NCBI RefSeq assembly: GCF_039912695.1
Contig: NZ_JBDSPJ010000022.1
Coordinates: forward strand, 124,001 to 188,000
Direction: 5' to 3'
DNA: 64,000 nt
Origin: Pseudolysinimonas_A sp039912695
GTDB taxonomy: Bacteria; Actinomycetota; Actinomycetes; Actinomycetales; Microbacteriaceae
Under the pieces are notes generated by a model, which saw only the letters and a list, made by a program, of their open reading frames with translations, was not told the origin of the DNA and searched no databases. The position numbers and the translations under genes were made by a program. Positions 18,242 through 26,585 of the stretch are shown in pieces (the stretch's first letter is position 1; the number at the start of each line of letters is the position of its first letter).

Positions 18242-19147
18242 CTACTCCAGCGACCTCGCGAGGGCCTCAACGTCGCCCCGAACGAGCCCCAAATATCGTG
18301 CTCCTGACACGGTTGCGGTGAGCGCTCCGGCGACTGCGCCGAAGCGCGCGGCGGCCTCCAGAGAGGAGCCGTTGGCAAGCTCGGCAGCCAGCGCTCCGAC
18401 GAACGCGTCCCCCGAACCGACGGTGTCGATCGCCTGAACCTCAAGGGCCGGGATGCGGGTCACTCGGTCGGTCGCGACCAGCACACCCACGGCCCCCAGC
18501 GTCACCACGAGATCGCACGGGATGCCGGCCCGAATATCCGCGATGGTGACGTCGTCGAGATCACCATCAACGGGAAACAGCTCGCGAGCCTCAATCTCGT
18601 TGACCACCAGAACCGACACGTCGTCGAGCAGACAGAGAACGGCCCGGTCGACCGGAGCGGCGTTCAGCACCGTGCGGGCACCGCTCGCCCGCGCCTGACT
18701 GAGTTCCCGCGTGGCGACATCGACCGGAATCTCGAGCTGGACGACGACGACGTCCGCCGGGCCGAAGTCAGTAGGGAGGTCGGTCCAGCCGGTATTCGCG
18801 CCCGGGATGACAACGATCGCGTTCTCGCCCTCGTCGTCGACGGCAATGAGTGCCATCCCCGAGGGTCCGGGCACGGTGACGACTCCCCCGACGTTGACGC
18901 CGACCGCGCGCAGGTCGTCGCGCAGGAACGTGCCAGCGTCGTCGGTTCCGACTCCAGCGATCATCGACACGGTGGTTCCCGGCGCGGCGAGCCGGGCCGC
19001 CGCATGAGCTTGGTTGCCGCCCTTGCCGCCCGACAGCCGACGCAATCCGGTACCGAGCAGCGTCTGGCCGGGGAGCGGCAGGTGTGCGACTCGATACACG
19101 AGGTCGACGTTGAGGCTCCCGACAACCACCACCCGAGGCGAAGACAC
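18242..19147 (-). CDS. rbsK: ribokinase (PfkB family)
   Basis: A 301-residue sugar kinase. It shows the PfkB signatures GGKGGNQAHAAARL (N-terminal) and DTVGSGDAFVGAL with catalytic Asp247. NVDLVYRVAHLPLPGQTLLG is typical of ribokinase rather than fructokinase. It would phosphorylate ribose at O5. No ribose transporter is in the window, so the exact pentose is an inference. Confidence 0.85.
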   Translation of the reverse strand: MSSPRVVVVGSLNVDLVYRVAHLPLPGQTLLGTGLRRLSGGKGGNQAHAAARLAAPGTTVSMIAGVGTDDAGTFLRDDLRAVGVNVGGVVTVPGPSGMALIAVDDEGENAIVVIPGANTGWTDLPTDFGPADVVVVQLEIPVDVATRELSQARASGARTVLNAAPVDRAVLCLLDDVSVLVVNEIEARELFPVDGDLDDVTIADIRAGIPCDLVVTLGAVGVLVATDRVTRIPALEVQAIDTVGSGDAFVGALAAELANGSSLEAAARFGAVAGALTATVSGARYLGLVRGDVEALARSLE

Positions 19148-19159
19148 CGCCCCAGGCTA

Positions 19160-19233
19160 GAGGTCGCGGTGCTTGCGAGAGGTCACAGTGCTTGCGAGAG
19201 GTCGCGGTGCTTGCGAGAGGTCACAGTGCTTGA
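19160..19233. repeat. 19-bp tandem repeat, four copies in two alternating variants
   Basis: Units of 19 bp begin at 19160, 19179, 19198 and 19217. Units 1 and 3 read GAGGTCGCGGTGCTTGCGA; units 2 and 4 have ACAGT in place of GCGGT; the fourth is cut short. It therefore looks like a duplicated 38-bp block. It lies between the divergent rbsK and the coiled-coil gene, where their promoters should be. Confidence 0.9.
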
Positions 19234-19241
19234 CTGTGCCC

Positions 19242-20063
19242 ATGGCGGACCAGCTGGACGACATCGCGCAGGAGCTCTACGGGCTCCCGCCGGCGCAGTT
19301 CATCTCGGCGCGCACCGCGGCGGCCGAGGCGAACCGAACGGAGCCCGGCTTCGGCGCGCGACTTCGAGCGTTGCGGCGTCCGGCACCTGCAGCCTGGGTG
19401 GTTAACCTGCTGGCACGCGAGCGATGCGGCGAACTCGACGAGGTGCTTGACCTCGGGATCGCCCTGCGCGCCGCCCAGACTTCTCTGGATCGGGAGGCGA
19501 TCACTCGTCTCGGCAAGGAGCGTCGAGCCGCCGTGACAGGTCTTGCCCACACCGGGGGCGAACTCGCCGAGGCCGCCGGGCATCCCGTCACGGCCGCCGT
19601 GCTCGACGCTGTCGCCGGCACCCTGGATGCCGGACTTGCGGACGCAGAAGCGGCCGAAGCGATCCGCACCGGTCGTCTGGTGCGGGCATTGGAAACCATC
19701 GGCTTCGAGCCTGTCGACCTCGCCGAAGCGGTGGCCCTGCCCGGCCGAGGCTCGCGGGCGGCCGAGAAGCGCGCCGTCGTCGAACGCCCCAAACCCCACC
19801 TGGTTGACGACGGCGACGCGGAGTTGGCCCGTGCCCGTACCCGTGCTGACGCTGTCGCGAAACGCGCCGACGACGATGCCGCCGAGATCGCGCGGCAGCT
19901 CGGCGACCTCGACCTGCGGCTCCGTGAGGCGCGCAAGACTCTCAGTGCGGCTGAACGCGAGGCTGCGGCCATCGAACGGCAGCGGGATGTCGTGGCCGAC
20001 ACCCACGAGAAGGCTCGGCTCACGCTCGACACAGCTCTCGCCCGGCGGCGGGAGCTGGGCTAA
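19242..20063 (+). CDS. helical hypothetical protein with coiled-coil C-terminus
   Basis: A 273-residue protein. The first half has conserved-looking segments (LYGLPPAQFISARTAAAEA, RRPAPAAWVVNLLAR), and the last 80 residues (about 190-268) are a charged heptad-rich coiled coil. No membrane helix, signal peptide or catalytic motif. I start at ATG 19242; the frame extends into the tandem repeat above but that part is not protein-like. It is a soluble cytoplasmic protein of unknown role. Its stop overlaps the convergent kinase stop. Confidence 0.7.
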   Translation: MADQLDDIAQELYGLPPAQFISARTAAAEANRTEPGFGARLRALRRPAPAAWVVNLLARERCGELDEVLDLGIALRAAQTSLDREAITRLGKERRAAVTGLAHTGGELAEAAGHPVTAAVLDAVAGTLDAGLADAEAAEAIRTGRLVRALETIGFEPVDLAEAVALPGRGSRAAEKRAVVERPKPHLVDDGDAELARARTRADAVAKRADDDAAEIARQLGDLDLRLREARKTLSAAEREAAAIERQRDVVADTHEKARLTLDTALARRRELG

Positions 20064-21541
20064 CCCTTCTCGGCTGGCCCCTCCTCGGCTGGCCCCTTCT
20101 CGGCTGGCCCGTTCTCGGCGTCGGCGACCGGGAGGTCGATTCGAAAGACCGTGTGGTCCGGCTCACTGGTGGCGGTGACAGTTCCGCCGTGGGCCTCGAC
20201 GATCGCCGCCACGATCGCGAGGCCGAGCCCCGTGCTGCCAGCGACGCGTGAGCGCGAGTCGTCACCCCGACTGAAGCGCTCGAACAGGTTGGGCAGTAGA
20301 TTCGGGTCGATGCCGGGCCCGTCGTCGGCAACCAGGATCGCGGTTCCGGTCGGGGTCGCCTCCAGCGATGCCGTCACGGTTGTGCCCGCGGGGGTGTGCA
20401 GGCGAGCGTTGGACAACAGATTCGCGATGGCCTGGCGCAACCGGTCGGGATCGCCGGGAACCTCGAGGTCATCGGGGGGCAGCTCAAGATCCCACTGATG
20501 GTCGGGCCCCGCGACGTGCGCGTCAGACACGGCTTCGACGAGCAACGCGCCCAGGGCGACGGTCTCCGAGCGCAGGTCGCGCCCCGCATCCAGTCGGGCC
20601 AGCAGCAACATGTCTTCGACGAGCGAGGTCATCCGCTTCGACTCCGACTCGATCCGCGCCAGCGAGCGGGCGGTGTCAGGGGGAAGGTCCCCGGCCTCGC
20701 GAAGCCCGAGTTCGGCATAGCCGCGGATCGACGCCAACGGGGTGCGCAATTCGTGAGAGGCGTCCGCGACGAACTGCCGTACCTTCTGCTCGCTCGCGTG
20801 GCGCGCGGCGAGCGAGTGCTCGACCTTGCCGAGCAGCCGGTTGAGCGCCGCCCCGACCCGACCGACCTCGGTGCTCGCGGTGGTATCGGCATCCGGAACC
20901 CGCTCGCTCAACAGAACCTCGCCGGATTCCAGCGGAAGTTCCGAGACTCGCGTCGCCGTGTCGACCACCCGGTTCAACGGTCGCAGGGCGAGCCGCACGA
21001 CGAGCGAGCCGAGCAGGATGGCGAGGGCGATCGCCCCCAGAGTCACCTCGGCGATCGTCTCGAGCAGAGAACTGGTGGTGGCATCCGCCTCGGCTAGCGA
21101 CAGTCCGTTCACCACGAAACCGGTGCTCGTGATCGGTGTCGCCACCACCCGGTACGACCCGAGGTCGCCCAACGAAACGGTACGCGGCACCCGGTCGGCC
21201 GCCACCGCGAGCAGAACGGCAACCTGGTCGTGCGAGAGTCCGATCGGGTGCGAGTCGACTCCGATGTACCCCGCGCTGACGTGCTCACCGTCGGTGATGA
21301 GGCCGACCGCCCCGGCCCCCTGGCCCGGCAAAATGGCGGCAATGCCCCCCGTGCCCACCGTCGGCTCCCCGTTGACGGCCTGGGTGGTGCGCTCGGACGC
21401 GGCGATCAGCACCGCGTCGAGCCGACCGATCTGCTGCGCACGGGATGCCGCAACCGTCACCGCCCCGATCGCGACCGAGAGCACGGCGAGCAGCACGACG
21501 ATCCCGGCGACCAGGCGGCCGCTGAGCGACCAGCGCCTCAC
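20060..21541 (-). CDS. sensor histidine kinase, HAMP-HisKA-HATPase
   Basis: A 493-residue kinase: TM1 (about 10-32), an extracytoplasmic sensor of some 125 residues, TM2 (about 165-188), a HAMP linker, and the HisKA His263 in ADASHELRTPLASIRGY. The HATPase shows NLLSNARLHTP (N), VADDGPGID (G1), FERFSRGDD (F) and TGLGLAIV (G2). The C-terminus is a PAEKG/PAEEG repeat. The GTG start at 21541 directly abuts the stop of the regulator gene, so the pair is one operon. Confidence 0.93.
   Translation of the reverse strand: MRRWSLSGRLVAGIVVLLAVLSVAIGAVTVAASRAQQIGRLDAVLIAASERTTQAVNGEPTVGTGGIAAILPGQGAGAVGLITDGEHVSAGYIGVDSHPIGLSHDQVAVLLAVAADRVPRTVSLGDLGSYRVVATPITSTGFVVNGLSLAEADATTSSLLETIAEVTLGAIALAILLGSLVVRLALRPLNRVVDTATRVSELPLESGEVLLSERVPDADTTASTEVGRVGAALNRLLGKVEHSLAARHASEQKVRQFVADASHELRTPLASIRGYAELGLREAGDLPPDTARSLARIESESKRMTSLVEDMLLLARLDAGRDLRSETVALGALLVEAVSDAHVAGPDHQWDLELPPDDLEVPGDPDRLRQAIANLLSNARLHTPAGTTVTASLEATPTGTAILVADDGPGIDPNLLPNLFERFSRGDDSRSRVAGSTGLGLAIVAAIVEAHGGTVTATSEPDHTVFRIDLPVADAENGPAEKGPAEEGPAEKG
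20063..20118. repeat. imperfect 18-bp repeat coding the kinase tail
   Basis: Three near-identical blocks around CTTCTCGGCTGGCCC encode the GPAEKGPAEEGPAEKG tail of the kinase. The variants differ by single substitutions and the period is in frame. Confidence 0.7.
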
Positions 21542-22258
21542 TCAGCTACCCGGTCGGATCGAATAGCCGACGCCACGCACCGTGTGGATCATCGTCGGGC
21601 CGTGAACATCCATCTTCTTGCGCAAATAGGAGATGTACAGCTCGACGACTGCGGCACGGCCGCCGAAGTCATAACTCCACACCCGATCGAGAATCTGTTC
21701 GCGGCTCAGCACGCGCTTCGGGTTGCGCATCAGATAGCGCAGCAACTCGAACTCGGTCGGCGTCAGGGCGATCGGATGCCCGCTCCGCTCGACCTCGTAA
21801 CTCTCCTCGTCGAGGGTGAGATCGCCGACCCGCAACACCGGTCCGTCGTCATTCGCGCCACGCAACGACCGGCGAACGAGCCCGCGCAGCCGCGCCATCA
21901 CCTCTTCGAGACTGAACGGTTTCGTCACATAGTCGTCGCCGCCCGCAGTGAGACCTGCGATGCGATCCTCGACAGCATCCTTCGCTGTCAGCAACAGGAC
22001 CGGGGCATCGTTGCCCGCCTCGCGCAGTCGGCGCAGCACGGTGAGCCCATCGATCCCCGGCATCATGATGTCGAGCACCACGACATCCGGCGGGATCTCG
22101 CGGGCCAACTTCAGCGCCGTCTGACCGTCGTTCGCAACCCGGGTGTCCCATCCTTCCGACCGCAGCGCCATCCTCAGCATGTCGGCGAGCATCGGTTCGT
22201 CGTCGACGACCAGGGCGCGGATCGGGGAACCGTCGGCGCGGGTCAGAGTTACGGTCAC
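21542..22258 (-). CDS. OmpR/PhoB-family response regulator
   Basis: A 238-residue regulator. The receiver has Asp19-Asp20, phospho-acceptor Asp63 in VVLDIMMPGIDG, Thr in LLLTAKD and Lys in YVTKPFSLEE. The winged-helix output ends with EQILDRVWSYDFGGRAAVVELYISYLRKKMD and VRGVGYSIR. It is the partner of the kinase immediately downstream. It resembles PrrA/TrcR-type regulators, but I do not assign an orthologue. Confidence 0.94.
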   Translation of the reverse strand: MTVTLTRADGSPIRALVVDDEPMLADMLRMALRSEGWDTRVANDGQTALKLAREIPPDVVVLDIMMPGIDGLTVLRRLREAGNDAPVLLLTAKDAVEDRIAGLTAGGDDYVTKPFSLEEVMARLRGLVRRSLRGANDDGPVLRVGDLTLDEESYEVERSGHPIALTPTEFELLRYLMRNPKRVLSREQILDRVWSYDFGGRAAVVELYISYLRKKMDVHGPTMIHTVRGVGYSIRPGS

Positions 22259-22303
22259 TCCGGTATGAGACAGCTCATTCCTATGCTTCTGCTGTGTGGC
22301 GGA

Positions 22304-22376
22304 GTGAGGAAGGGACCGCGCGAGTCAAAGGAGCGGGGACCCCTACCCCGATTGACTCGCGCGGTCCCTTCCTCAC
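22304..22376. repeat. 25-bp perfect inverted repeat
   Basis: The left arm 22304-22328 and right arm 22352-22376 are exact 25-bp complements that begin GTGAGGAAGGG and end CTTCCTCAC. The 23-nt centre holds a GGGGACCCC/CCCC core. The right arm overlaps the last 4 bp of the oxidoreductase gene on the minus strand. It could act as a strong terminator for that gene, but the length and perfection are unusual. Confidence 0.85.
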
Positions 22377-23029
22377 CCCTCTCGCTCGATCGGGTTGGCT
22401 ATCGCATCCCGGAGTTCTTGAGGGGTTAAGGGGTAGCCGAATGCCCTCGTGTGGGCTTGGAAGTCTTTGCCTGTCGCGAGTGGGCCGGTGGGGACGGGTT
22501 CGAAACCCAGTTCGTCGATGAGGGTCGCCGCTTCGGCGATATCGCATTCGTCGTCGCCGGCTATTGCTAGGGCGACGCGGTCGGGGTGACCCGTCGGGAG
22601 GGGTCGCTCGTCGAGGTCGTGGTAACCGAGGTGGCTGAAGGCTTTCACCACGCGGGCGCCGGGCAGCAGGTCGGCGACAACCTCGCTCGTGCCACGGGGG
22701 TCGGCGGTGAATTCCGGGAGCGGACCATCCACCGGCTCCCAGAAATTCGTCGAGTCGATGACCAGTTTGCCGACGAGCAGATCGACCGGCAGCGAGCGCA
22801 CTTTGCCGAGCGGTAGGGCCAGGATGACGACATCCGATCGCTCGATCACTTCGGAAGTCGTTGCGGCCTCAGCTCCCGGCGCGAGCACCTCGATGATCAG
22901 GGCGATGCGCTCGGCCGAACCGGATGCCGAGATGAGCACCCGATGCCCGGCGGCGAGCGCCAACCGAGCGAGGACGGTACCGACCTTTCCCGCGCCCAGG
23001 ATGCCGATTACGGACGGACTCGGAGGCAT
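22373..23029 (-). CDS. F420-dependent NADP reductase-like oxidoreductase
   Basis: A 218-residue Rossmann protein: GILGAGKVGTVLARLALAAGH (9-29), with VVILALPLGKVRSLP and VVKAFSHLGYHDL. The layout matches NADPH:F420 reductase (Fno)-like proteins. The SASGS after strand beta-2 might fit NADP phosphate binding. A paralogue lies at 24353. Substrate not known. Confidence 0.8.
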   Translation of the reverse strand: MPPSPSVIGILGAGKVGTVLARLALAAGHRVLISASGSAERIALIIEVLAPGAEAATTSEVIERSDVVILALPLGKVRSLPVDLLVGKLVIDSTNFWEPVDGPLPEFTADPRGTSEVVADLLPGARVVKAFSHLGYHDLDERPLPTGHPDRVALAIAGDDECDIAEAATLIDELGFEPVPTGPLATGKDFQAHTRAFGYPLTPQELRDAIANPIEREG

Positions 23030-23066
23030 CCCCCGAGTTTATGAGGGGGCGCGCTAGGGTCGCACC

Positions 23067-24032
23067 ATGGCCGAGTCCGGGGATCTGACCGAGGCGCGCG
23101 TCGCCGTCTACATCGACTTCGACAACGTCGTCATCTCGCGCTACGACCAGATGCACGGCCGCAACGCCTGGCGCAGCGATGAGGCGCGCAGCAACGATCC
23201 GAAACTGGCGAGCAAGCTGGATGTCGCCCGCGTCGACATCGGCGCCATCCTCGACTACGCGTCGTCGTTCGGCACTGTCGCGCTGAGTCGCGCCTACGCC
23301 GACTGGTCGGTGCCCGCCAATGCGGCATACCGCAGGCAGCTCGTCGACCGCGCGATCGACCTCACCCAGCTCTTCCCGGCAAGCAGCACCAAGAACGGGG
23401 CAGACATCCGGCTTGCCGTCGACGTCATCGACGACCTGTTCCGCCTGCCCGACATCACTCACGTGGTTGTGGTCGCGGGCGACTCCGACTACATCCCGCT
23501 CGTGCAGCGTTGCAAGCGCATGGGCCGCATCGTCATCGGAATCGGCGTCTCGGGATCGACCAGCCAGGCACTCATGTCGGCGCTCGACGAGTTCGAGTCG
23601 TACGACGCGATCCAGCGCGAAGAGGCGGTCGCCGTAGTCGCTGCCCCCATCGCAGCCTCCAAAACTCGCGCCGAACGGGCCGAGGTCGATCCGGTGAGCG
23701 AGACCGTCGCCCCGCCCGCGATGACGACAGACGACGCCTCCCGGCTGCTCGTGCGCGCGATCGGCCTCAGCAGTGCGAAGGCGGGAGTCGACGAATGGTT
23801 GAACGCCTCGGCGCTCAAGTCGCAGATCAAACGGCTCAACCCGTCGTTCAACGAGAAGACCCTCGGCTACAAGAGCTTTATGGACTTCGTCACAGCCAGC
23901 ACTGACCTCGTCGAAGTGAAAGAAGAGGGACAGCAGCGGTACGTGCGCATGCGCGAAGAGACGCCAGCTGAGACTCCCGTCGCCGCTAAGCGGGCACCCC
24001 GGCGGGCGAAATCGGCAGCCACCGCCTCCTGA
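23067..24032 (+). CDS. NYN-domain RNase-like protein with OST-HTH/LOTUS domain
   Basis: A 321-residue protein. The N-terminal NYN (PIN-like, LabA/DUF88) domain has acidic residues in VYIDFDNVV (Asp17, Asp19), KNGADIRLAVDVIDD and VVAGDSDYIPLVQ. A Pro/Ala linker leads to a C-terminal OST-HTH/LOTUS domain (about 220-300: LLVRAIGLSS...SALKSQIKRLNPSFNEKTLGYKSFMDF). It is likely a metal-dependent RNA nuclease with an RNA-binding module. The stop codon lies in a 20-bp tandem duplication. Confidence 0.88.
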   Translation: MAESGDLTEARVAVYIDFDNVVISRYDQMHGRNAWRSDEARSNDPKLASKLDVARVDIGAILDYASSFGTVALSRAYADWSVPANAAYRRQLVDRAIDLTQLFPASSTKNGADIRLAVDVIDDLFRLPDITHVVVVAGDSDYIPLVQRCKRMGRIVIGIGVSGSTSQALMSALDEFESYDAIQREEAVAVVAAPIAASKTRAERAEVDPVSETVAPPAMTTDDASRLLVRAIGLSSAKAGVDEWLNASALKSQIKRLNPSFNEKTLGYKSFMDFVTASTDLVEVKEEGQQRYVRMREETPAETPVAAKRAPRRAKSAATAS

Positions 24033-24068
24033 GCGTTGCCCGTTCGGGCTGAGCGTTGCCCGTTCGGG
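24029..24068. repeat. 20-bp tandem duplication over the NYN stop codon
   Basis: CTGAGCGTTGCCCGTTCGGG occurs at 24029-24048 and again, exactly, at 24049-24068. The first copy contains the TGA stop of the NYN gene. Confidence 0.95.
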
Positions 24069-24352
24069 TACTTCTCAACCTGCGCGCGCGTACCTAACTC
24101 TCGGAATTCCGAGGGTTCATCGACGCATGAAGGCTGAGGGGCCGGATTTCCAAGAGTTACGTCGGCCGCCGGCATCCATAGGGTGCTCTCAGCATGACCA
24201 AACGAGACAGATAGACCCGCTCCCTACCCTCGGAAGAACGGGGAGGCCGCAGACATGCGAGAGTGCGAGCGGCCTCCCCACCCACCGCATTCCGCGCCGT
24301 TTCGTCCTCCTCGGCGCGGAATGCGGAGTCTCCCGTCGCGGTTGAGGCGACC
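24069..24352. other. structured 5' leader / intergenic region with two hairpins and a palindrome
   Basis: CTCGGAATTCCGAG (24100-24113) is a 14-bp palindrome. GGGGAGGCCGC (24240-24250) pairs with GCGGCCTCCCC (24269-24279). GCATTCCGCGCCG (24287-24299) pairs with CGGCGCGGAATGC (24312-24324). The second hairpin ends 29 bp before the start of the oxidoreductase gene. Tandem hairpins without U runs could be terminators of the NYN gene or a regulatory leader. No riboswitch class was recognised. Confidence 0.6.
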
Positions 24353-24991
24353 ATGACCACTTTCGGAATCATTGGCGCGGGCCACATCGGCAGCAACTTC
24401 GCACGGGCCGTCCTGGCCCACGGCCACGAGGTCTTGATCGCGAACTCCCGCGGACCCGAGACCCTCGCCGACCTGGTCGCCGAGCTCGGCCCTGCAGCGC
24501 GGGCAGCGACTGTCGACGAGGCCGCGTTTGCGGCTGATGTTGCGTTGATCGCGGTTCCGTTCAACTCCTACCGCGAGGTGCCGGTCACGCCCCTCGCCGG
24601 CAAGATCGTGCTGGATGCCGACAACTACTATTTCGAGCGCGACGGCCACATCCCGGAGCTCGATGACGGCGAGACCACCGTGACGCGCCTCATGCAGCAG
24701 CACCTGCACGAGTCTCGGGTCGTCAAGGTGTTCAACAACATCACCGCGAGCGACATCCCGACCACCGGATCCCCCGCCGGAACGCCCGACCGCCGCGCTC
24801 TCCCGATCGCCGGGGACGACCCGGATGCCCTCGCCTTCGCCACCGCGTTGCTCGATGAGCTGGGGTTCGACTCGGTGAGCGTCGCGATCGACGAGTCGTG
24901 GCGCTTCGAGCGGGACCGACCGGCCTATGTCGTGCGTCAGAACCGGGACGAGCTGCTCGAGAACCTCAAGAAGGCCACCCGTACGGTCTAG
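24353..24991 (+). CDS. F420-dependent NADP reductase-like oxidoreductase (second paralogue)
   Basis: A 212-residue protein beginning MTTFGIIGAGHIGSNFARAV, with ANSRGPETL after the second strand, VALIAVPFNSY and VVKVFNNITASDIP. It resembles the reductase at 22373 in length and motif order. I start at 24353; the longer frame covers the hairpin region. Its stop overlaps the convergent OsmC gene by 4 bp. Confidence 0.85.
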   Translation: MTTFGIIGAGHIGSNFARAVLAHGHEVLIANSRGPETLADLVAELGPAARAATVDEAAFAADVALIAVPFNSYREVPVTPLAGKIVLDADNYYFERDGHIPELDDGETTVTRLMQQHLHESRVVKVFNNITASDIPTTGSPAGTPDRRALPIAGDDPDALAFATALLDELGFDSVSVAIDESWRFERDRPAYVVRQNRDELLENLKKATRTV

Positions 24992-25539
24992 CGCTTGACC
25001 AGCGTCGTCGTGACCGGGGTCGCGTTCTGGAACAGGTCGAGCACGGGGCAGTGCGCATCCACGGCGTCGCGCAGTTCCTGGTAGCGCTCCTCGGTCTCGG
25101 GTCCGGTGATCGAGACTTCGAGTCGCACGTCGTGGAAGCCGGCGCGCACCTCGTGGTCGATCCCGAACAGGCGGCGGGCGTCGAGGTCGCCTTCAGCTTT
25201 CACGTCGACCTCATCGACCTGGATGCCGAGGGCCTGAGCATAGAGACGGTAGACGACGACCTGGCAGGCGGCGAGCGCACCGAGCGCGTACTCGACCGGG
25301 CTGGCCGCGACGTCGTCACCGGCGAGGGCGCCGGGCTCGTCGATCACGAACTCGTGCTTACCGGCCCGAACGGCCGTCGCGACCGACCCGTGACCGGTGC
25401 CGTGCACGGTGTAGGTGAGGTGGGCCGCCTTGGTGTCGGCGGCGATCCGCTCGCCCCAGGCGGAGCCGGCGGCGGTGAGCCGTTCCGACCGCTCGGCGGC
25501 GGTGGATGCGGGAATGGTGGAGGGTGCGAGAAGTGTCAT
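24988..25539 (-). CDS. OsmC-family (peroxiredoxin-like) protein
   Basis: A 183-residue protein with the two redox cysteines of the OsmC/Ohr fold: ALGALAACQVVVYR and VDAHCPVLDL. PVEYALGALAACQ and the RLFGIDHEVRAGF loop fit the YhfA/OsmC branch. It would reduce organic or fatty-acid peroxides. An alternative in-frame start lies at 25560; neither has a good ribosome site. Confidence 0.87.
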   Translation of the reverse strand: MTLLAPSTIPASTAAERSERLTAAGSAWGERIAADTKAAHLTYTVHGTGHGSVATAVRAGKHEFVIDEPGALAGDDVAASPVEYALGALAACQVVVYRLYAQALGIQVDEVDVKAEGDLDARRLFGIDHEVRAGFHDVRLEVSITGPETEERYQELRDAVDAHCPVLDLFQNATPVTTTLVKR

Positions 25540-25668
25540 GGCGGCGACGGTAGCCCGCATCTCGACGTCACCGCCAATAGTGACGTCACACTCCGACCGC
25601 GGGAGTCACGGAACGAAAACCGCCGTCACACGCGGTCACCTCACCTCATCCTGGGCGGATCGTTCTTC

Positions 25669-25842
25669 GTGAACGCTCTCGTCACGGCGGCGATCCTGTG
25701 GGCGGGGTTCACGGCCGCGCGGTTCATCACCCACGACCAGTTCGATCGGCACACTGTGGGTTTGACCGTGCTCAACTGCGCGCATGAACTCGTCACCATC
25801 CTCGTGATGGCTGTCATCGTCGGGGTCTGGCCGCCGGCCTGA
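25669..25842 (+). pseudogene. DUF1761-like membrane protein, C-terminal fragment
   Basis: A 57-residue frame from GTG 25669 reads VNALVTAAILWAGF...HTVGLTVLNCAHELVTILVMAVIVGVW, two membrane helices that look like the last third of a DUF1761 protein (usually near 130 residues). The expected N-terminal helices are not present in any frame before the OsmC gene. I read it as a remnant, though a short membrane peptide is possible. Confidence 0.45.
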
Positions 25843-25895
25843 TGTGACGCGGTTCAGACCAGCCCGCTCACACAAGCCGGCTCACACAAGCCAGC

Positions 25896-26288
25896 TCAGA
25901 CGAGACGGATGCTGCAGGCGATCCCCGGTGCCCGGCTGAGGCGCACGTCGCCGGTCACCAGATCCACCTCAAGTTGTTCGGCAAGCGCGACGTACGCCGC
26001 GTCGTAGCTGCTGAGATTGGCGCCAAGTTGCCAGGCCCGTTCAGAGAGCTTTTCGAACGGCCAGAGGTGCAGCGGTAAGGCCCAGAAGCCATCCAGGGCC
26101 AACCGGGATTCCGCCTCGCTCAGCAGGGACGCGTTGCGGCGGCGGTGCACAACGTTCGCGACCTCCACGGGCAGGTGGTCGGGCGCATGCAATTCGGCGT
26201 CGGCGAGCATCCCCGCCACCTCGTCACCACGTGACCCTGGTTCGAGCAGCAGCGTCAACACCGCCGATGCGTCGACGACGACTCTCAC
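25896..26288 (-). CDS. vapC: VapC-type PIN-domain toxin
   Basis: A 130-residue PIN nuclease. The acidic site is visible as Asp6 (VVVDASAV), Glu near 42 (VEVANVVHRRR), Asp near 95 (SYDAAYVALAE) and Asp near 113 (VTGDVRLSR). It would cleave RNA (often tRNA) when free of its antitoxin. Its start overlaps the stop of the antitoxin gene by 4 bp. Confidence 0.92.
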   Translation of the reverse strand: MRVVVDASAVLTLLLEPGSRGDEVAGMLADAELHAPDHLPVEVANVVHRRRNASLLSEAESRLALDGFWALPLHLWPFEKLSERAWQLGANLSSYDAAYVALAEQLEVDLVTGDVRLSRAPGIACSIRLV

Positions 26289-26518
26289 CGACGATCAGCC
26301 TCAAGATCGCTCAGAACATCCGCCGCATCGAGCTGCGGGTAGGCGCGCGCGCGACCGCGGATGGTGTCGAGCGCCTCATCGACGCTGGGGCGGGCTGCGA
26401 GCAGGCGAAGTTCCCGTGAGAGGTATTCCTGAAGTGAGCGGCCCGACCGCGCAGCACGGGCCGCCAACACGTCACGCGTCTCGTTGGGGAGGTCGCGAAT
26501 CGTGATCGAAATGGTCAT
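26285..26518 (-). CDS. vapB: VapB/FitA-type ribbon-helix-helix antitoxin
   Basis: A 77-residue protein. The N-terminal MTISITIRDLPNETRDVLAARAARSGRSLQEYL is a FitA-like ribbon-helix-helix DNA-binding domain, and the acidic tail (DAADVLSDLEAD) would bind VapC. It precedes vapC in the usual order and probably represses the operon. Confidence 0.92.
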   Translation of the reverse strand: MTISITIRDLPNETRDVLAARAARSGRSLQEYLSRELRLLAARPSVDEALDTIRGRARAYPQLDAADVLSDLEADRR

Positions 26519-26585
26519 ACTGCGATTATCGCAGCATTGATGCTGTTACGTCAGCATCTCCTCGAACTCGACAGTTACACGGCGG

